Part shown: piece after piece, positions 18,098 through 28,372 of the stretch
Layout: every line of letters begins with the position of its first letter
How positions within the stretch are numbered: position 1 is the stretch's first letter
Assembly (NCBI RefSeq): GCF_018130465.1
Contig: NZ_JAFCKJ010000003.1
Coordinates: 1-64,000 of the forward strand
From: Bradyrhizobium canariense
GTDB taxonomy: Bacteria > Pseudomonadota > Alphaproteobacteria > Rhizobiales > Xanthobacteraceae
DNA length: 64,000 nt
Reading direction: 5' to 3'
The notes under the pieces: model-generated
The model's input: the letters and a program-made list of their open reading frames with translations, nothing else
Databases searched by the model: none
Told to the model about the DNA's origin: nothing
Translations under genes and position numbers: made by a program

Positions 18098-19636
18098 ATG
18101 GCCGAACGATATCAGGACAGACCGTTTCCTTCCGATGACTATGGTCGCGGTGGCGATCAGCATGGGAGGACAGAGAGCGGCGATCCCTTGGCCGAACTCG
18201 CCCGCCTGATCGGGCAGACCGATCCGTTCGCAGCGCAAGGGCGGCCGGGCGCGCACCCGGCGGCGCCTGCGCCTGCCCAGAGCTATCAGGACGACGACTA
18301 TCGGCAGGACGATTACCAGCAGGACTATGCCGAGCAGGCCCCAGCGCCGCCCGGGCCGCCCTCATGGATGCGGCGCGCCAATGTGCAGCCGCAGACGGCG
18401 CCAGCTGAGCCTGCCTATCCCGCTTCCGTAAACCCGGTTCATCCGTTGCATCGTTATTCAGCCCAGCCGACTGCGCCCGAGCCCGAACCTGATTTTCATC
18501 AGCCTCAGGCCTATCAGGATCAGGCCTATCCGCAGCCCGACCAGGCTTACCAGGAGCAAGCCTATCAGGAGCCGTATCAGCAGCCCGATCCGGCGCGCTA
18601 CGACGATGCGCTCTACGGACGGCTGGAGGCGGGCGAGCAGGACTATCAGCGCGACCCGGCCTATCCCGACGATCCTTACGCGTTCCAGAGCGACTATCCC
18701 GAGGCCGATCTCGACGAGCCGAAGAAGCAGCGCGGCGGCATGATGACGGTCGCGGCGATCCTGGCGCTTGCCGTGGTCGGGACCGGCGCGGCCTTCGCCT
18801 ACAAGACCTATGTGGGCTCGCCCCGCAGCGGCGAGCCGCCGATCATCAAGGCCGACAACACGCCGACCAAGGTCGTGCCGGCGCCGTCGGACTCCTCGGC
18901 CAAGGTGCCCGACCGCATGGTCATCGGCGATGGCTCCGAGAAGATCGTGCCGCGCGAGGAAGCGCCTGTCGACGTCAACGCCAAGGCGGGAGGCCCCCGC
19001 GTGGTGTTCCCGCCACTGAACCAGAACGCGAACCCGCCGCCGGTCGCGAGCGTGTCGCCGTCCAACATTCCGCCGTCGAGTGCGGGGCCGAATCCAAGCA
19101 ACGGTACGCTGCCGAACAATTCGCCGCGCCCGATCAGGACCGTGGCCGTGAAAGGCGATCAGACCGATAGCACGGCGCCGCAATCCGCTGTGGCCAAGCC
19201 GGCAGCTGCGCCGAAGCCATTGGCGGCACCGGCTGCGCCACGCACGCCGCCGACCTCGGCCAATGCCAGTGCAAATCAGCCGCTGTCGCTGTCGCCGCAA
19301 TCGGCGCCTGCTGCGGAGCCGCCGCAGCGGATGGCTGCGACCAATCCGACGCAAATTGCGCCCGGAAGCAGCGGTGGCGGTGGCTACGTCGTGCAGGTCT
19401 CTTCGCAGCAGACGGAGGATAGCGCCCACGCCTCCTACCGGGTGCTTCAGAGCAAGTACGGCAGCGTGCTTGGCTCCCGCGCACCCGTGGTCAAGCGGGT
19501 CGATCTGACCGACAAGGGCAAGGGAATCGTCTACCGCGCCTTCGCGGGGCCGTACGGTTCGCTCGAAGAGGCGAACCAGGCCTGCAACAGTTTGAAATCC
19601 GCTGGCCTGTCTGCCTGCTTCGTCCAGAGGAATTAA
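18098..19636 (+). CDS. SPOR-domain membrane protein
   Basis: 512 aa. The N-terminal 200 residues are cytoplasmic, disordered and rich in Tyr, Gln, Pro and Asp, with many QAYQE/QAYPQ-like units. One transmembrane helix follows (MTVAAILALAVVGTGAAFAY, about 216-235), then a Pro/Ala/Ser-rich periplasmic linker and a C-terminal SPOR domain (about 427-512) starting YVVQVSSQQTEDSA and ending SLKSAGLSACFVQRN. SPOR domains bind denuded glycan strands at the septum, so a division or envelope role is likely. The ATG at 18098 was chosen over an upstream start because it has AGGGA ahead and starts a hydrophilic tail. It lies between argS and nagZ, a conserved alphaproteobacterial order. Confidence 0.88.
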   Translation: MAERYQDRPFPSDDYGRGGDQHGRTESGDPLAELARLIGQTDPFAAQGRPGAHPAAPAPAQSYQDDDYRQDDYQQDYAEQAPAPPGPPSWMRRANVQPQTAPAEPAYPASVNPVHPLHRYSAQPTAPEPEPDFHQPQAYQDQAYPQPDQAYQEQAYQEPYQQPDPARYDDALYGRLEAGEQDYQRDPAYPDDPYAFQSDYPEADLDEPKKQRGGMMTVAAILALAVVGTGAAFAYKTYVGSPRSGEPPIIKADNTPTKVVPAPSDSSAKVPDRMVIGDGSEKIVPREEAPVDVNAKAGGPRVVFPPLNQNANPPPVASVSPSNIPPSSAGPNPSNGTLPNNSPRPIRTVAVKGDQTDSTAPQSAVAKPAAAPKPLAAPAAPRTPPTSANASANQPLSLSPQSAPAAEPPQRMAATNPTQIAPGSSGGGGYVVQVSSQQTEDSAHASYRVLQSKYGSVLGSRAPVVKRVDLTDKGKGIVYRAFAGPYGSLEEANQACNSLKSAGLSACFVQRN

Positions 19637-19681
19637 CGGCCGTTTCCTTGACCCCCTCGCGGGTCAGGGTTAATCGGCCGT

Positions 19682-20710
19682 ATGAGCACGCGGGCCTTCA
19701 TTACCGGCGTATCCGGAACGGAACTGACCGCCGCCGAGCGGGAGTTTATCCGCAGCGAACGCCCATGGGGCTTCATCCTCTTCAAGCGCAATGTCGATAC
19801 GCCAGCTCAAGTTGCTGCACTTGTTGCTGAATTGCGGACGGTTGCAGGCTCTGCTGATGCTCCTGTCCTGATCGACCAGGAGGGCGGTCGGGTGCAGCGG
19901 CTGGGACCGCCGCATTGGCCGGTCTATCCGCCGGGGGCCATTTTCGCAGGTCTCTACGACACTGATTCGGCGCTCGGGCTGACCGCGGCGCGCCTCAGCG
20001 CCCGGCTGATCGCGGCCGATCTCGCCGATCTCGGTATTACCGTGGATTGCTTGCCGCTGGCCGACGTGCCGGTGGCGGGCGCCGATGCCGTCATTGGGAA
20101 CAGGGCTTACGGCACCTCGCCGGACAAGGTCGCGGCGATTGCCCGCGCGGTCACCGAGGGCCTGGAGGAGGGCGGCGTGCTGCCGATCCTCAAGCACATT
20201 CCCGGCCACGGCAGGGCCACCGCCGATACCCATTTCAAGCTGCCGACGGTCGATACGCCCCGGGACGAGCTGGAACGGACCGACTTTGCGGCATTCAAGC
20301 CGCTGGCGGATTTGCCGATGGCCATGACTGCACATGTTGTGTTTAGCGCGGTCGACCCCGCCCATCCGGCGACGACTTCTGCGACAATGATCGCTGACGT
20401 GATTCGCGGCGCAATCGGGTTCCAGGGTTTGTTAATGAGTGATGACGTGTCGATGAACGCGCTGTCGGGGAATATCGCCGAACGGACCCGCGCCATCTTC
20501 GCGGCCGGTTGCGATATGGCCCTGCATTGCAACGGCAACATCGAGGAGATGCGCGAGGTCGCCGGCCAGACACCGGAATTGGCGGGCAGGGCGCTGGAGC
20601 GGGCGAACGCCGCACTCGCGGCGCGTAAAGGACCGCAGCCGCTCGACCGCGCGGCCGCACGCGCCGAACTGGACGCATTGATCGCACGGGCAAATACGGC
20701 ATCGGCATGA
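19682..20710 (+). CDS. nagZ: Beta-N-acetylhexosaminidase (muropeptide recycling)
   Basis: GH3 enzyme that removes GlcNAc from GlcNAc-anhydroMurNAc muropeptides in the cytoplasm during cell-wall recycling. 342 aa, no signal peptide, as expected for NagZ. The general acid/base loop is present as KHIPGHGRATADTH (Asp-Thr-His dyad) and the nucleophile region as LLMSDDVSMNAL. LIDQEGGRVQRL is the substrate-site strand. Its stop overlaps the scpA start by four bases (ATGA), so scpA is translationally coupled. Confidence 0.95.
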   Translation: MSTRAFITGVSGTELTAAEREFIRSERPWGFILFKRNVDTPAQVAALVAELRTVAGSADAPVLIDQEGGRVQRLGPPHWPVYPPGAIFAGLYDTDSALGLTAARLSARLIAADLADLGITVDCLPLADVPVAGADAVIGNRAYGTSPDKVAAIARAVTEGLEEGGVLPILKHIPGHGRATADTHFKLPTVDTPRDELERTDFAAFKPLADLPMAMTAHVVFSAVDPAHPATTSATMIADVIRGAIGFQGLLMSDDVSMNALSGNIAERTRAIFAAGCDMALHCNGNIEEMREVAGQTPELAGRALERANAALAARKGPQPLDRAAARAELDALIARANTASA

Positions 20711-21546
20711 CCGCAGAAATCCTATCGTTTGAAACCGGGCGGCCCGCAGAGCTCGCCGAGGGTGAGCCGGCGTTGGTGGTGGACGTCGAGGGCTATGAGG
20801 GGCCGCTCGACCTGCTGCTCGCACTGGCGCGGCAGCAGAAGGTCGATCTCGCCAAGATTTCGATCCTGGCGCTCGCCGACCAGTATCTCCACTTCATCGA
20901 AGCCGCGCGAAAGATCCGGCTCGAGCTTGCTGCCGACTATCTCGTCATGGCGGCCTGGCTCGCCTTCCTGAAATCGCGCCTGCTGCTGCCGGAGCCGCCG
21001 AGTGCGGAAGGCCCGAGCGCGGAGCAGATGGCGACGGCGCTCGCCAACCGCCTGCGCCGGCTGGAGGCCATTCGCGAAGCCGCCAACCGCCTGATGAACC
21101 GGCAGCAATTGCTGCGCGACATCTTCCCGCGCGGCGAGCCCGAGCAGATCGCCGAGATCAAGCATCCGAAATACACCGCGACGCTGTACGATTTGCTCAC
21201 CGCCTATGCCGCGCAGCGCCAGTCGCGCGTGCTGGCGAGCGTGCATCTGGCCAAGCGCACGGTGTGGTCGCTCGCCGAGGCGCGCGCCACGCTGGAGCGG
21301 CTGGTCGGCAGCATCACCGAGCAGGACGATTGGGGCGTTCTCGACGATTTTCTGCTCCAGCACGTCGCCGATCCGACGCAGCGCGCGACAGTGCTTGCCT
21401 CGAGTTTTGCGGCTGCGCTCGAGCTGGTTCGCGAAGGTCAGCTCGAACTGAACCAGAAAGAGGCGTTTGCGCCCATCTATTTCCGGAAGGGGCGCCCCAA
21501 GCCGGTCATGGACGCAGCTCCTGCGCCCGATGCGCCGGTCGCTTAA
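20707..21546 (+). CDS. scpA: Segregation and condensation protein A
   Basis: Kleisin subunit that bridges SMC heads in the bacterial condensin complex. 279 aa. The N-terminal SMC-binding helices (YEGPLDLLLALARQQKVDLAKISI) and the C-terminal winged helix are recognisable. It overlaps nagZ by four bases and is followed 21 bases later by scpB, its direct partner. No smc gene is in the window. The Ala/Pro-rich end (PVMDAAPAPDAPVA) is typical tail variation. Confidence 0.95.
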   Translation: MTAEILSFETGRPAELAEGEPALVVDVEGYEGPLDLLLALARQQKVDLAKISILALADQYLHFIEAARKIRLELAADYLVMAAWLAFLKSRLLLPEPPSAEGPSAEQMATALANRLRRLEAIREAANRLMNRQQLLRDIFPRGEPEQIAEIKHPKYTATLYDLLTAYAAQRQSRVLASVHLAKRTVWSLAEARATLERLVGSITEQDDWGVLDDFLLQHVADPTQRATVLASSFAAALELVREGQLELNQKEAFAPIYFRKGRPKPVMDAAPAPDAPVA

Positions 21547-21567
21547 GTGCAACAAGGAGAATCTGCC

Positions 21568-22320
21568 ATGGCAAGCCTGGCTGAAGTGCGGGTAGAAGAG
21601 GCCGAGCCGATGGAGAACGAGTCCCAGGCGCGTCCCGAAGAATTGCGGCTGCTGGAAGCGCTGCTGTTCGCTTCGAATGAACCGCTGGACACCGCGACGC
21701 TGGCCAAGCGCATGCCCGAGGGCGTTGACGTGAAGGCCGCGCTCGAGCAGTTGCAGGCCGACTATTCCTTGCGCGGCGTGAATCTCGTGCGGGTTGCCAA
21801 CAAATGGACCTTCCGCACCGCGGGTGATCTCGCCTGGTTGATGACCCGCGAGAGCACCGAGACCCGCCGCCTGTCGCGCGCCGCGATCGAGGTGTTGGCA
21901 ATCATCGCCTATCACCAGCCCGTGACGCGCGCCGAGATCGAGGAGATCCGCGGCGTCGTCACCTCGAAGGGCACGCTGGACGTGCTGCTGGAAACCGGCT
22001 GGATCAAGCCGCGCGGCCGTCGCAAAACGCCGGGCCGTCCCTTGACCTTCGGAACCACCGAGGACTTCCTGTCGCAGTTCACGCTGGAACAGCTCGGCGA
22101 TCTGCCGGGCCTGGAGGAGCTGAAGGGCACGGGGCTGCTGGATTCGCGCCTGCCGACCGGATTCAGCGTGCCGACGCCGTCGGATGACCCGGCGTTGCGG
22201 GAGGACGAGGATCCGCTGGAACCGGGCGAGGACCTCGATCTGGCGCTGGCGCCTGCGGTCGAGCCCGAGACGCCGCCGGAAGGCGGCAATGAGGATGGCG
22301 AGGGTGGCAGCGAGGGCTGA
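21568..22320 (+). CDS. scpB: Segregation and condensation protein B
   Basis: Tandem winged-helix regulator of the SMC-ScpA complex. 250 aa from the ATG at 21568, which has AAGGAG at proper spacing; a GTG at 21547 is less likely. Core signatures: LEALLFASNEPL, LSRAAIEVLAIIAYHQPVTR, EEIRGV and GRPLTFGTTEDFL. A long acidic Pro/Glu tail (about 205-250) extends beyond the core. It forms an operon with nagZ and scpA. Confidence 0.95.
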   Translation: MASLAEVRVEEAEPMENESQARPEELRLLEALLFASNEPLDTATLAKRMPEGVDVKAALEQLQADYSLRGVNLVRVANKWTFRTAGDLAWLMTRESTETRRLSRAAIEVLAIIAYHQPVTRAEIEEIRGVVTSKGTLDVLLETGWIKPRGRRKTPGRPLTFGTTEDFLSQFTLEQLGDLPGLEELKGTGLLDSRLPTGFSVPTPSDDPALREDEDPLEPGEDLDLALAPAVEPETPPEGGNEDGEGGSEG

Positions 22321-22485
22321 CGTGCCGGCCTCTTACCGGCCCCTGCGACCAGTTAACACTAGCAAGATTACGTAGCGCCAACAGCGAATTGGCGCTGCCT
22401 TGGTCCTTGTTTTTGGCACCTGCCAAGCCTAGGTTTCGGTGAAGATCGGCCGGTCCCCGGCCATGCGCGTTTGGAGGTTTGCAGG

Positions 22486-22719
22486 ATGGGTTCACTCAGC
22501 ATTTGGCACTGGGTCCTGGTGATCGCAGTGGTCCTGCTTCTGTTCGGCCGCGGCAAGATTTCGGATCTGATGGGCGACGTGGCGCAGGGCATCAAGGCGT
22601 TCAAGAAGGGCATGCAGGACGACGACAAAGTCGCCGACAAGCCCGAGCCGGCCAAGTCCATCGAGCACACTGCCGCGCCGACCGCGGCACGGTCCGACGT
22701 CGGCAGCAAGGCCGTCTGA
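22486..22719 (+). CDS. tatA: Sec-independent translocase subunit TatA
   Basis: 77-aa pore-forming subunit of the twin-arginine translocase in the inner membrane. One N-terminal helix ([17 protein letters not shown]) is followed by the [13 protein letters not shown] hinge and amphipathic helix, then an acidic tail. GGAGG precedes the ATG at 22486. It is the first gene of tatABC; a possible promoter lies in the 165 bases after scpB. Confidence 0.95.
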   Translation: MGSLSIWHWVLVIAVVLLLFGRGKISDLMGDVAQGIKAFKKGMQDDDKVADKPEPAKSIEHTAAPTAARSDVGSKAV

Positions 22720-22807
22720 GCCAGAGAGCACGCGAGACGCGGGTAGCGGTCCCGATCCTGCGCGCGAGGGATTGGGCCGGCTGCGGCTGGCGTGAACGGA
22801 AGACCTC

Positions 22808-23347
22808 ATGTTCGACATCGGGTGGAGTGAACTGGTCCTGATCGGGGTCGTGGCCCTGATCGCCATCGGCCCGAAAGAGCTGCCGGGCGTGCTGCGCATG
22901 GTCGGACAGTGGATGGGCAAGGCGCGCAAGATGGCCGCCGAATTCCAGGGCCAGTTCCAGGAAGCGATGCGCGAGGCCGAAATGGCCGACCTCAAGAAGA
23001 GCTTCGACGAGGTCAAGGAAGCGGCTTCCGGCTTCGCCGGCAACAATCTGATGACCTCGCTCCAGAAGGACGTCAGCGACGCGCTCCGCGTCGATGCGCT
23101 GGACAAGCCGGCCGAGACCTCGACCTCCACCGCTGTCGAACCGCTGGCGACTTCAAGCGAAGCGCCGGCGACGCCCACCACGCCGGAAGCGCCGACGCCC
23201 GAGACCTTCGTGGAAGCCGAGGCACATGCGGCCGTGAACGAGCCGCTCGCCATCACCCGTGAGGTCGAGCAGGCGCAGATCAATCAAGGTTCGGTCACCC
23301 AGGACACGGCGCCGGCCGAGGCGATCAAGGACGCCAAAGCGTCATGA
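22808..23347 (+). CDS. tatB: Sec-independent translocase subunit TatB
   Basis: 179 aa. The N-terminus [20 protein letters not shown] with Glu8 and the GPKELP hinge is diagnostic for TatB rather than TatA. A long amphipathic helix (about 25-75) and a Pro/Thr/Glu-rich variable tail follow. With TatC it forms the receptor for twin-arginine signal peptides. It overlaps tatC by four bases. Confidence 0.95.
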   Translation: MFDIGWSELVLIGVVALIAIGPKELPGVLRMVGQWMGKARKMAAEFQGQFQEAMREAEMADLKKSFDEVKEAASGFAGNNLMTSLQKDVSDALRVDALDKPAETSTSTAVEPLATSSEAPATPTTPEAPTPETFVEAEAHAAVNEPLAITREVEQAQINQGSVTQDTAPAEAIKDAKAS

Positions 23348-24156
23348 GCGCCGCCGATATCGAGGCCAGCAAAGCTCCTCTGATGGACCATTTGATCGAG
23401 CTGCGTTCGCGGCTGATCAAAGCGCTGCTCGGCTTCGGCATTGCCTTCATTTTCTGCTTCTTCTTCGCCAAGCAGATCTACAACGTGCTGGTCTGGCCGT
23501 TCGTGTGGGTCGCCGGTCCCGAGAACTCGAAATTCATCTACACGGCGCTGCTCGAATATTTCATCACCCAGCTCAAGCTCGCGCTGTTCGGCGCCGGCTT
23601 CATCTCGTTTCCGATCGTCGCCACGCAGATCTACAAGTTCGTCGCCCCGGGCCTCTACAAGCACGAGAAGCAGGCCTTCCTGCCGTATCTGGTCGCGACC
23701 CCGTTCTTCTTCGTGCTTGGCGCGGCGCTGGTCTATTTCGTCGTGCTGCCGATGCTGGTCCGCTTCTCGCTCGGCATGCAGCAGGCTGGCAGCGACGAGA
23801 CCGCGCAGATCCAGCTGCTGCCCAAGGTTGGCGAATATCTATCCCTGATGATGTCGCTGATCTTCGCCTTCGGCATCGCCTTCCAGCTTCCGGTGATCCT
23901 GACGCTGCTCGGCCGCATCGGCATCGTCACGTCAAAGATGCTGCGCGAGAAGCGCCGCTATTTCATCGTCGTCGCCTTCGTCATCGCCGCCGTTCTGACC
24001 CCGCCCGACGTGCTCAGCCAGTGCTCGCTCGCGATCCCCTTGCTCCTGCTCTACGAGGGCTCGATCATCGCGGTGGGGATCGTGGAGAAGAAGGCGGCAG
24101 GTTCAAAGGCCAGTACCGGCACTGACGTGTCGACGCCGGTTAATCCGGCGGAGTAG
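23344..24156 (+). CDS. tatC: Sec-independent translocase subunit TatC
   Basis: 270-aa polytopic inner-membrane protein with six helices, binding the RR motif of Tat substrates. Hallmarks: [19 protein letters not shown] at the N-terminus, [16 protein letters not shown] in the first cytoplasmic loop region and [20 protein letters not shown] later. The ATGA overlap with tatB implies coupling. It is followed by a palindromic repeat rather than another operon gene. Confidence 0.96.
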   Translation: MSAADIEASKAPLMDHLIELRSRLIKALLGFGIAFIFCFFFAKQIYNVLVWPFVWVAGPENSKFIYTALLEYFITQLKLALFGAGFISFPIVATQIYKFVAPGLYKHEKQAFLPYLVATPFFFVLGAALVYFVVLPMLVRFSLGMQQAGSDETAQIQLLPKVGEYLSLMMSLIFAFGIAFQLPVILTLLGRIGIVTSKMLREKRRYFIVVAFVIAAVLTPPDVLSQCSLAIPLLLLYEGSIIAVGIVEKKAAGSKASTGTDVSTPVNPAE

Positions 24157-24170
24157 GGGCTCTAGCTCCC

Positions 24171-24250
24171 CTGTCATTCCGCCGCGGCTTATCGGGGAAT
24201 CACTGACGTCTCTGGAATACTGGATCGCCCGCTTTCGCGGGCGATGACAG
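24171..24250. repeat. Palindromic dispersed repeat, copy A
   Basis: It begins CTGTCAT and ends ATGACAG. It contains the perfect hairpin CGCCCGC-TTTC-GCGGGCG. Its 43 bases at 24208-24250 are exactly complementary to 29812-29854. Lying after tatC, it could serve as a 3' structure. Confidence 0.8.
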
Positions 24251-24258
24251 AGTGCTAG

Positions 24259-25653
<1,395 letters not shown>

Positions 25654-25747
25654 GCGTGTTGCCAATCTGAAACGCAGAAACGTTTGGTTGCGAAGATCGG
25701 GCGGCCGGTTATCCTGCCGGCCACCCGACAACGCGAACCGATCGTTC

Positions 25748-26110
25748 ATGGCTTTGCACCGCGACATCTTCTGGGTCGGCAGACAATGGGCGGTGACAGG
25801 TGCCGGCATCCAGGCTGTCGATCAGCGGCTGCGTGGCGTGCTCGACATCGAGATCACGCGGCTCTGGGACGACGATCTGGTCCAGAGCCGGCGGGCCAAG
25901 CCCGGTGTGAATGCCGCGGATTTCGACAAGGCGCTGACGCTGGCACGTGACCGCTTTCCGCAGGCGCCGGTGCCGAACCCGTTCGTCGCGCAGCTGGAGG
26001 CACTCGGCGTGATCGAGACTCCAATCGTGAGCCCGGTCGTGCCGGCGATGAAGTTGCACGCGGAAGGCCGGCTCGCGCGTTTCCTGCCGCAATGGCGCGT
26101 TCGCCGGTAG
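25748..26110 (+). CDS. Conserved hypothetical protein (120 aa)
   Basis: Starts [20 protein letters not shown] at 25748. Notable segments are [20 protein letters not shown] and [20 protein letters not shown], giving a soluble, mixed-structure protein with Trp/Arg patches. No known domain is recognised; I recall similar short proteins next to surE in bradyrhizobia, unverified. It lies between serS and surE and has a GC hairpin after its stop. Confidence 0.7.
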   Translation: MALHRDIFWVGRQWAVTGAGIQAVDQRLRGVLDIEITRLWDDDLVQSRRAKPGVNAADFDKALTLARDRFPQAPVPNPFVAQLEALGVIETPIVSPVVPAMKLHAEGRLARFLPQWRVRR

Positions 26111-26125
26111 CCGGACCAAGCCGGG

Positions 26126-26153
26126 AACCGGCCGCCGGCCCCTTAGGCCGGTT
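26126..26153 (+). terminator. Possible terminator hairpin before surE
   Basis: AACCGGCC (26126-26133) pairs perfectly with GGCCGGTT (26146-26153), followed by T. The T-run is too short to be sure of intrinsic termination. Confidence 0.4.
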
Positions 26154-26213
26154 TGCCTGATCGGCCCCGGCCGGATAAGACGGCTCAGACCCGCTTCAGA
26201 AAAGACCTTTCGC

Positions 26214-26981
26214 ATGCGCATTCTCTGCACCAATGACGACGGCATCCACGCTCCCGGCCTCAAGGTCCTGGAGGAGATCGCGCGCGCATTGTCCGATGAC
26301 GTCTGGGTGGTCGCGCCCGAGCTCGACCAGTCCGGCGTGTCGCATTCGCTGTCGCTGAACGATCCCCTGCGCCTGCGCGAGGTCGGCCCGCGGCACTTCG
26401 CGGTGCGCGGCACGCCGACCGACTGCGTGATCATGGGCGCGCGCCATATCCTCGGCGCCAAGCTGCCCGACCTCGTGCTGTCCGGCGTCAACAAGGGCCG
26501 CAACGTCGCCGAAGACGTGGTCTATTCCGGCACCATCGCCGGCGCGCTGGAAGGCACCATCCTGGGGCTGCCGTCGTTCGCCCTGTCGCAGGAGTTCAGC
26601 GTCGAGACGCGCGAGCGGCCGCCGTGGGACACCGCGCGCAAATTCGGGCCCGACATCCTGCGCAAGGTGATCGCCGCCGGCATCCCGAAGGACACCGTCA
26701 TCAACGTCAACTTCCCGTCCTGTGCGCCGGAAGACGTGCTGGGCGTTCGCGTGACGCGACAGGGCAAGCGCAATCTCGGCTTCCTCAGGATCGACGAGCG
26801 CAGGGACGGCCGTGGCAATCCCTATTTCTGGATCGGCTTCGAGCGCACCGCGATGATGGATATGCCCGCCGAGGGCACCGATCTCGCGGCGCTGCGCGAA
26901 CGCTATGTCTCCGTCACGCCGCTCAGGCTCGACCGGACCAACGAGGCGTTTTCCGACGCGCTGAGTGCGACGCTGAAGTAA
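26214..26981 (+). CDS. surE: 5'/3'-nucleotidase SurE
   Basis: Metal-dependent phosphatase acting on nucleoside monophosphates, exopolyphosphate and survival substrates. 255 aa. The metal-binding TNDDG (Asp8, Asp9) opens the protein; [15 protein letters not shown] and [19 protein letters not shown] are the other active-site signatures. It is the first of the surE-pcm-LysM/M23 set known from many proteobacteria, here interrupted by a convergent receiver gene. Its last 14 bases including the stop are tandemly repeated just downstream. Confidence 0.96.
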   Translation: MRILCTNDDGIHAPGLKVLEEIARALSDDVWVVAPELDQSGVSHSLSLNDPLRLREVGPRHFAVRGTPTDCVIMGARHILGAKLPDLVLSGVNKGRNVAEDVVYSGTIAGALEGTILGLPSFALSQEFSVETRERPPWDTARKFGPDILRKVIAAGIPKDTVINVNFPSCAPEDVLGVRVTRQGKRNLGFLRIDERRDGRGNPYFWIGFERTAMMDMPAEGTDLAALRERYVSVTPLRLDRTNEAFSDALSATLK

Positions 26982-26998
26982 GTCCGACGCTGAAGTAA
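26968..26998 (+). repeat. Tandem duplication of the surE stop region
   Basis: CGACGCTGAAGTAA occurs at 26968-26981 (surE end) and again at 26985-26998, a 17-base period. The second copy restores a second in-frame-like end. It looks like a recent slippage event. Confidence 0.75.
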
Positions 26999-27016
26999 TC
27001 CGACCTGGAACGCGGC

Positions 27017-27388
27017 CTAGCCGCCGCGAAGCGCGGCTTCGATGGTCTTGCCGAGGGCGTCGAGCTGAAATGGCTTCTGAAGCGCCGGCCGATCGCGGTA
27101 CTGCTCGGGCAGGCCGGAGGAGCCGTATCCGGTGGCGAAGATGAACGGGCAGCCCTTCGCCTTGATGAGATCGGCGACCGGCGAGATGACCTTGCCGTTG
27201 ACGTTGACGTCGAGAATGGCGATGTCGAACTCGGTTGCCTGGGCGAGCCGCATGGCTTCGGTGATGTCGCCCGCCTCGGCTGCGATCTTGTAGCCCAGCT
27301 CTTCGAGCATGTCCGCGACCATCATCCTGATCATCACCTCGTCTTCGACGAGGAATACAGAGCGGCCGGAAAGCCCCGTAGCGGTCAT
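27017..27388 (-). CDS. Stand-alone receiver-domain response regulator
   Basis: 123 aa, a single CheY-like receiver. The acidic pocket is in FLVEDEVMIR, the phospho-acceptor Asp in IAILDVNVNGK and the conserved Lys in ALQKPFQLDALG. AAGGA lies upstream of the ATG at 27388. No output domain or kinase accompanies it, so it may act through protein binding or phosphorelay. It is inserted antisense between surE and pcm, breaking the usual order. Confidence 0.9.
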   Translation of the reverse strand: MTATGLSGRSVFLVEDEVMIRMMVADMLEELGYKIAAEAGDITEAMRLAQATEFDIAILDVNVNGKVISPVADLIKAKGCPFIFATGYGSSGLPEQYRDRPALQKPFQLDALGKTIEAALRGG

Positions 27389-27612
27389 CGTTGAGTCCTT
27401 GCCCATTGCCAAAAACGTTCGCAGATAACATGAATCGACGCAATGCGCGTTTCGACGAACGGATGCCTGAAAATGGCCATCGACGCTCGCCCGTTGCAAG
27501 CCGATTTGTGGTCAAGTACGCCGTCCCAAGCGTATCATGGGTTCCCTGAGCCGGAACAAGAATCGCGCGCCCCAGGTTGGCGTCCCGGACCCAAAGACAG
27601 CACAAGCAGGCA

Positions 27613-28263
27613 ATGACCTCCCATCAGCACCCGCCGGAAAAGATGATGTTTCAGCTCACGCTGAGGCGTCGGGGGATCAGCGACCAGGCGGTCCTGCGGG
27701 CCATGGAGGAGGTGCCGCGCGAGCAATTCGTCGACGAAGCCAATCGCGACGGCGCCTATCGCGACACCGCGCTGCCGATCGCCTGCGGCCAGACCATCAG
27801 CCAACCCTTCGTCGTCGCCTACATGACCGAGCAGCTCCAGCTCCAGAAGAAGCACCGCGTGCTCGAGATCGGCGCCGGCTCGGGCTACCAGGCCGCGGTG
27901 CTATCGCGGCTCGCCGGCCAGGTGTTGACGGTCGAGCGCTACCGCAAGCTTGCGGATGCCGCACGTCTCAGGCTTGAGAAGCTCAACTGTCACAACGTCG
28001 AGGTGATGCTGGGCGACGGACTCAATCTGCCTCCCAATATCGGCCCATTCGACCGCATCATCGTCACGGCCGCGTTGGAGCAGCTTCCGGAGAACCTGGT
28101 CGAGCGGCTGGAGGTGGGCGGCATCCTGATCGCGCCCGTCGGCCCGCATCAGGGCGTGCAGACGCTGATCCGCCTGAGCCGGACCGAAGCCGGGATCGAG
28201 CGCAAGGAACTCGTCGAGGTCCGGTTCGTGCCGGCGCTGCCCGGCGTGGCGCGGGAGCTGTAG
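27613..28263 (+). CDS. pcm: Protein-L-isoaspartate O-methyltransferase
   Basis: Repairs isoaspartyl residues by SAM-dependent methylation, cytoplasmic. 216 aa from [12 protein letters not shown]; an upstream TTG at 27577 is rejected for lack of signal. Family marks: [22 protein letters not shown], the SAM-binding [15 protein letters not shown] and the segment [17 protein letters not shown]. The order surE, pcm, NlpD-like is conserved although rpoS is absent, as expected in alphaproteobacteria. Confidence 0.95.
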   Translation: MTSHQHPPEKMMFQLTLRRRGISDQAVLRAMEEVPREQFVDEANRDGAYRDTALPIACGQTISQPFVVAYMTEQLQLQKKHRVLEIGAGSGYQAAVLSRLAGQVLTVERYRKLADAARLRLEKLNCHNVEVMLGDGLNLPPNIGPFDRIIVTAALEQLPENLVERLEVGGILIAPVGPHQGVQTLIRLSRTEAGIERKELVEVRFVPALPGVAREL

Positions 28264-28372
28264 ATTTCCGGATTGGCTGTGCTGCCAACATCTTATTGGG
28301 AGGGTTAAGCCGTTATTTACTCGGCGCGTGTTTACTTAAAAGACCAGTTCTGTTGCGTACGAGTGAGTAACC

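Noticed and set aside
26196-27605. 469-codon minus-strand frame over surE and the receiver gene
   Set aside because: It crosses two real genes and has no ribosome site or domain.
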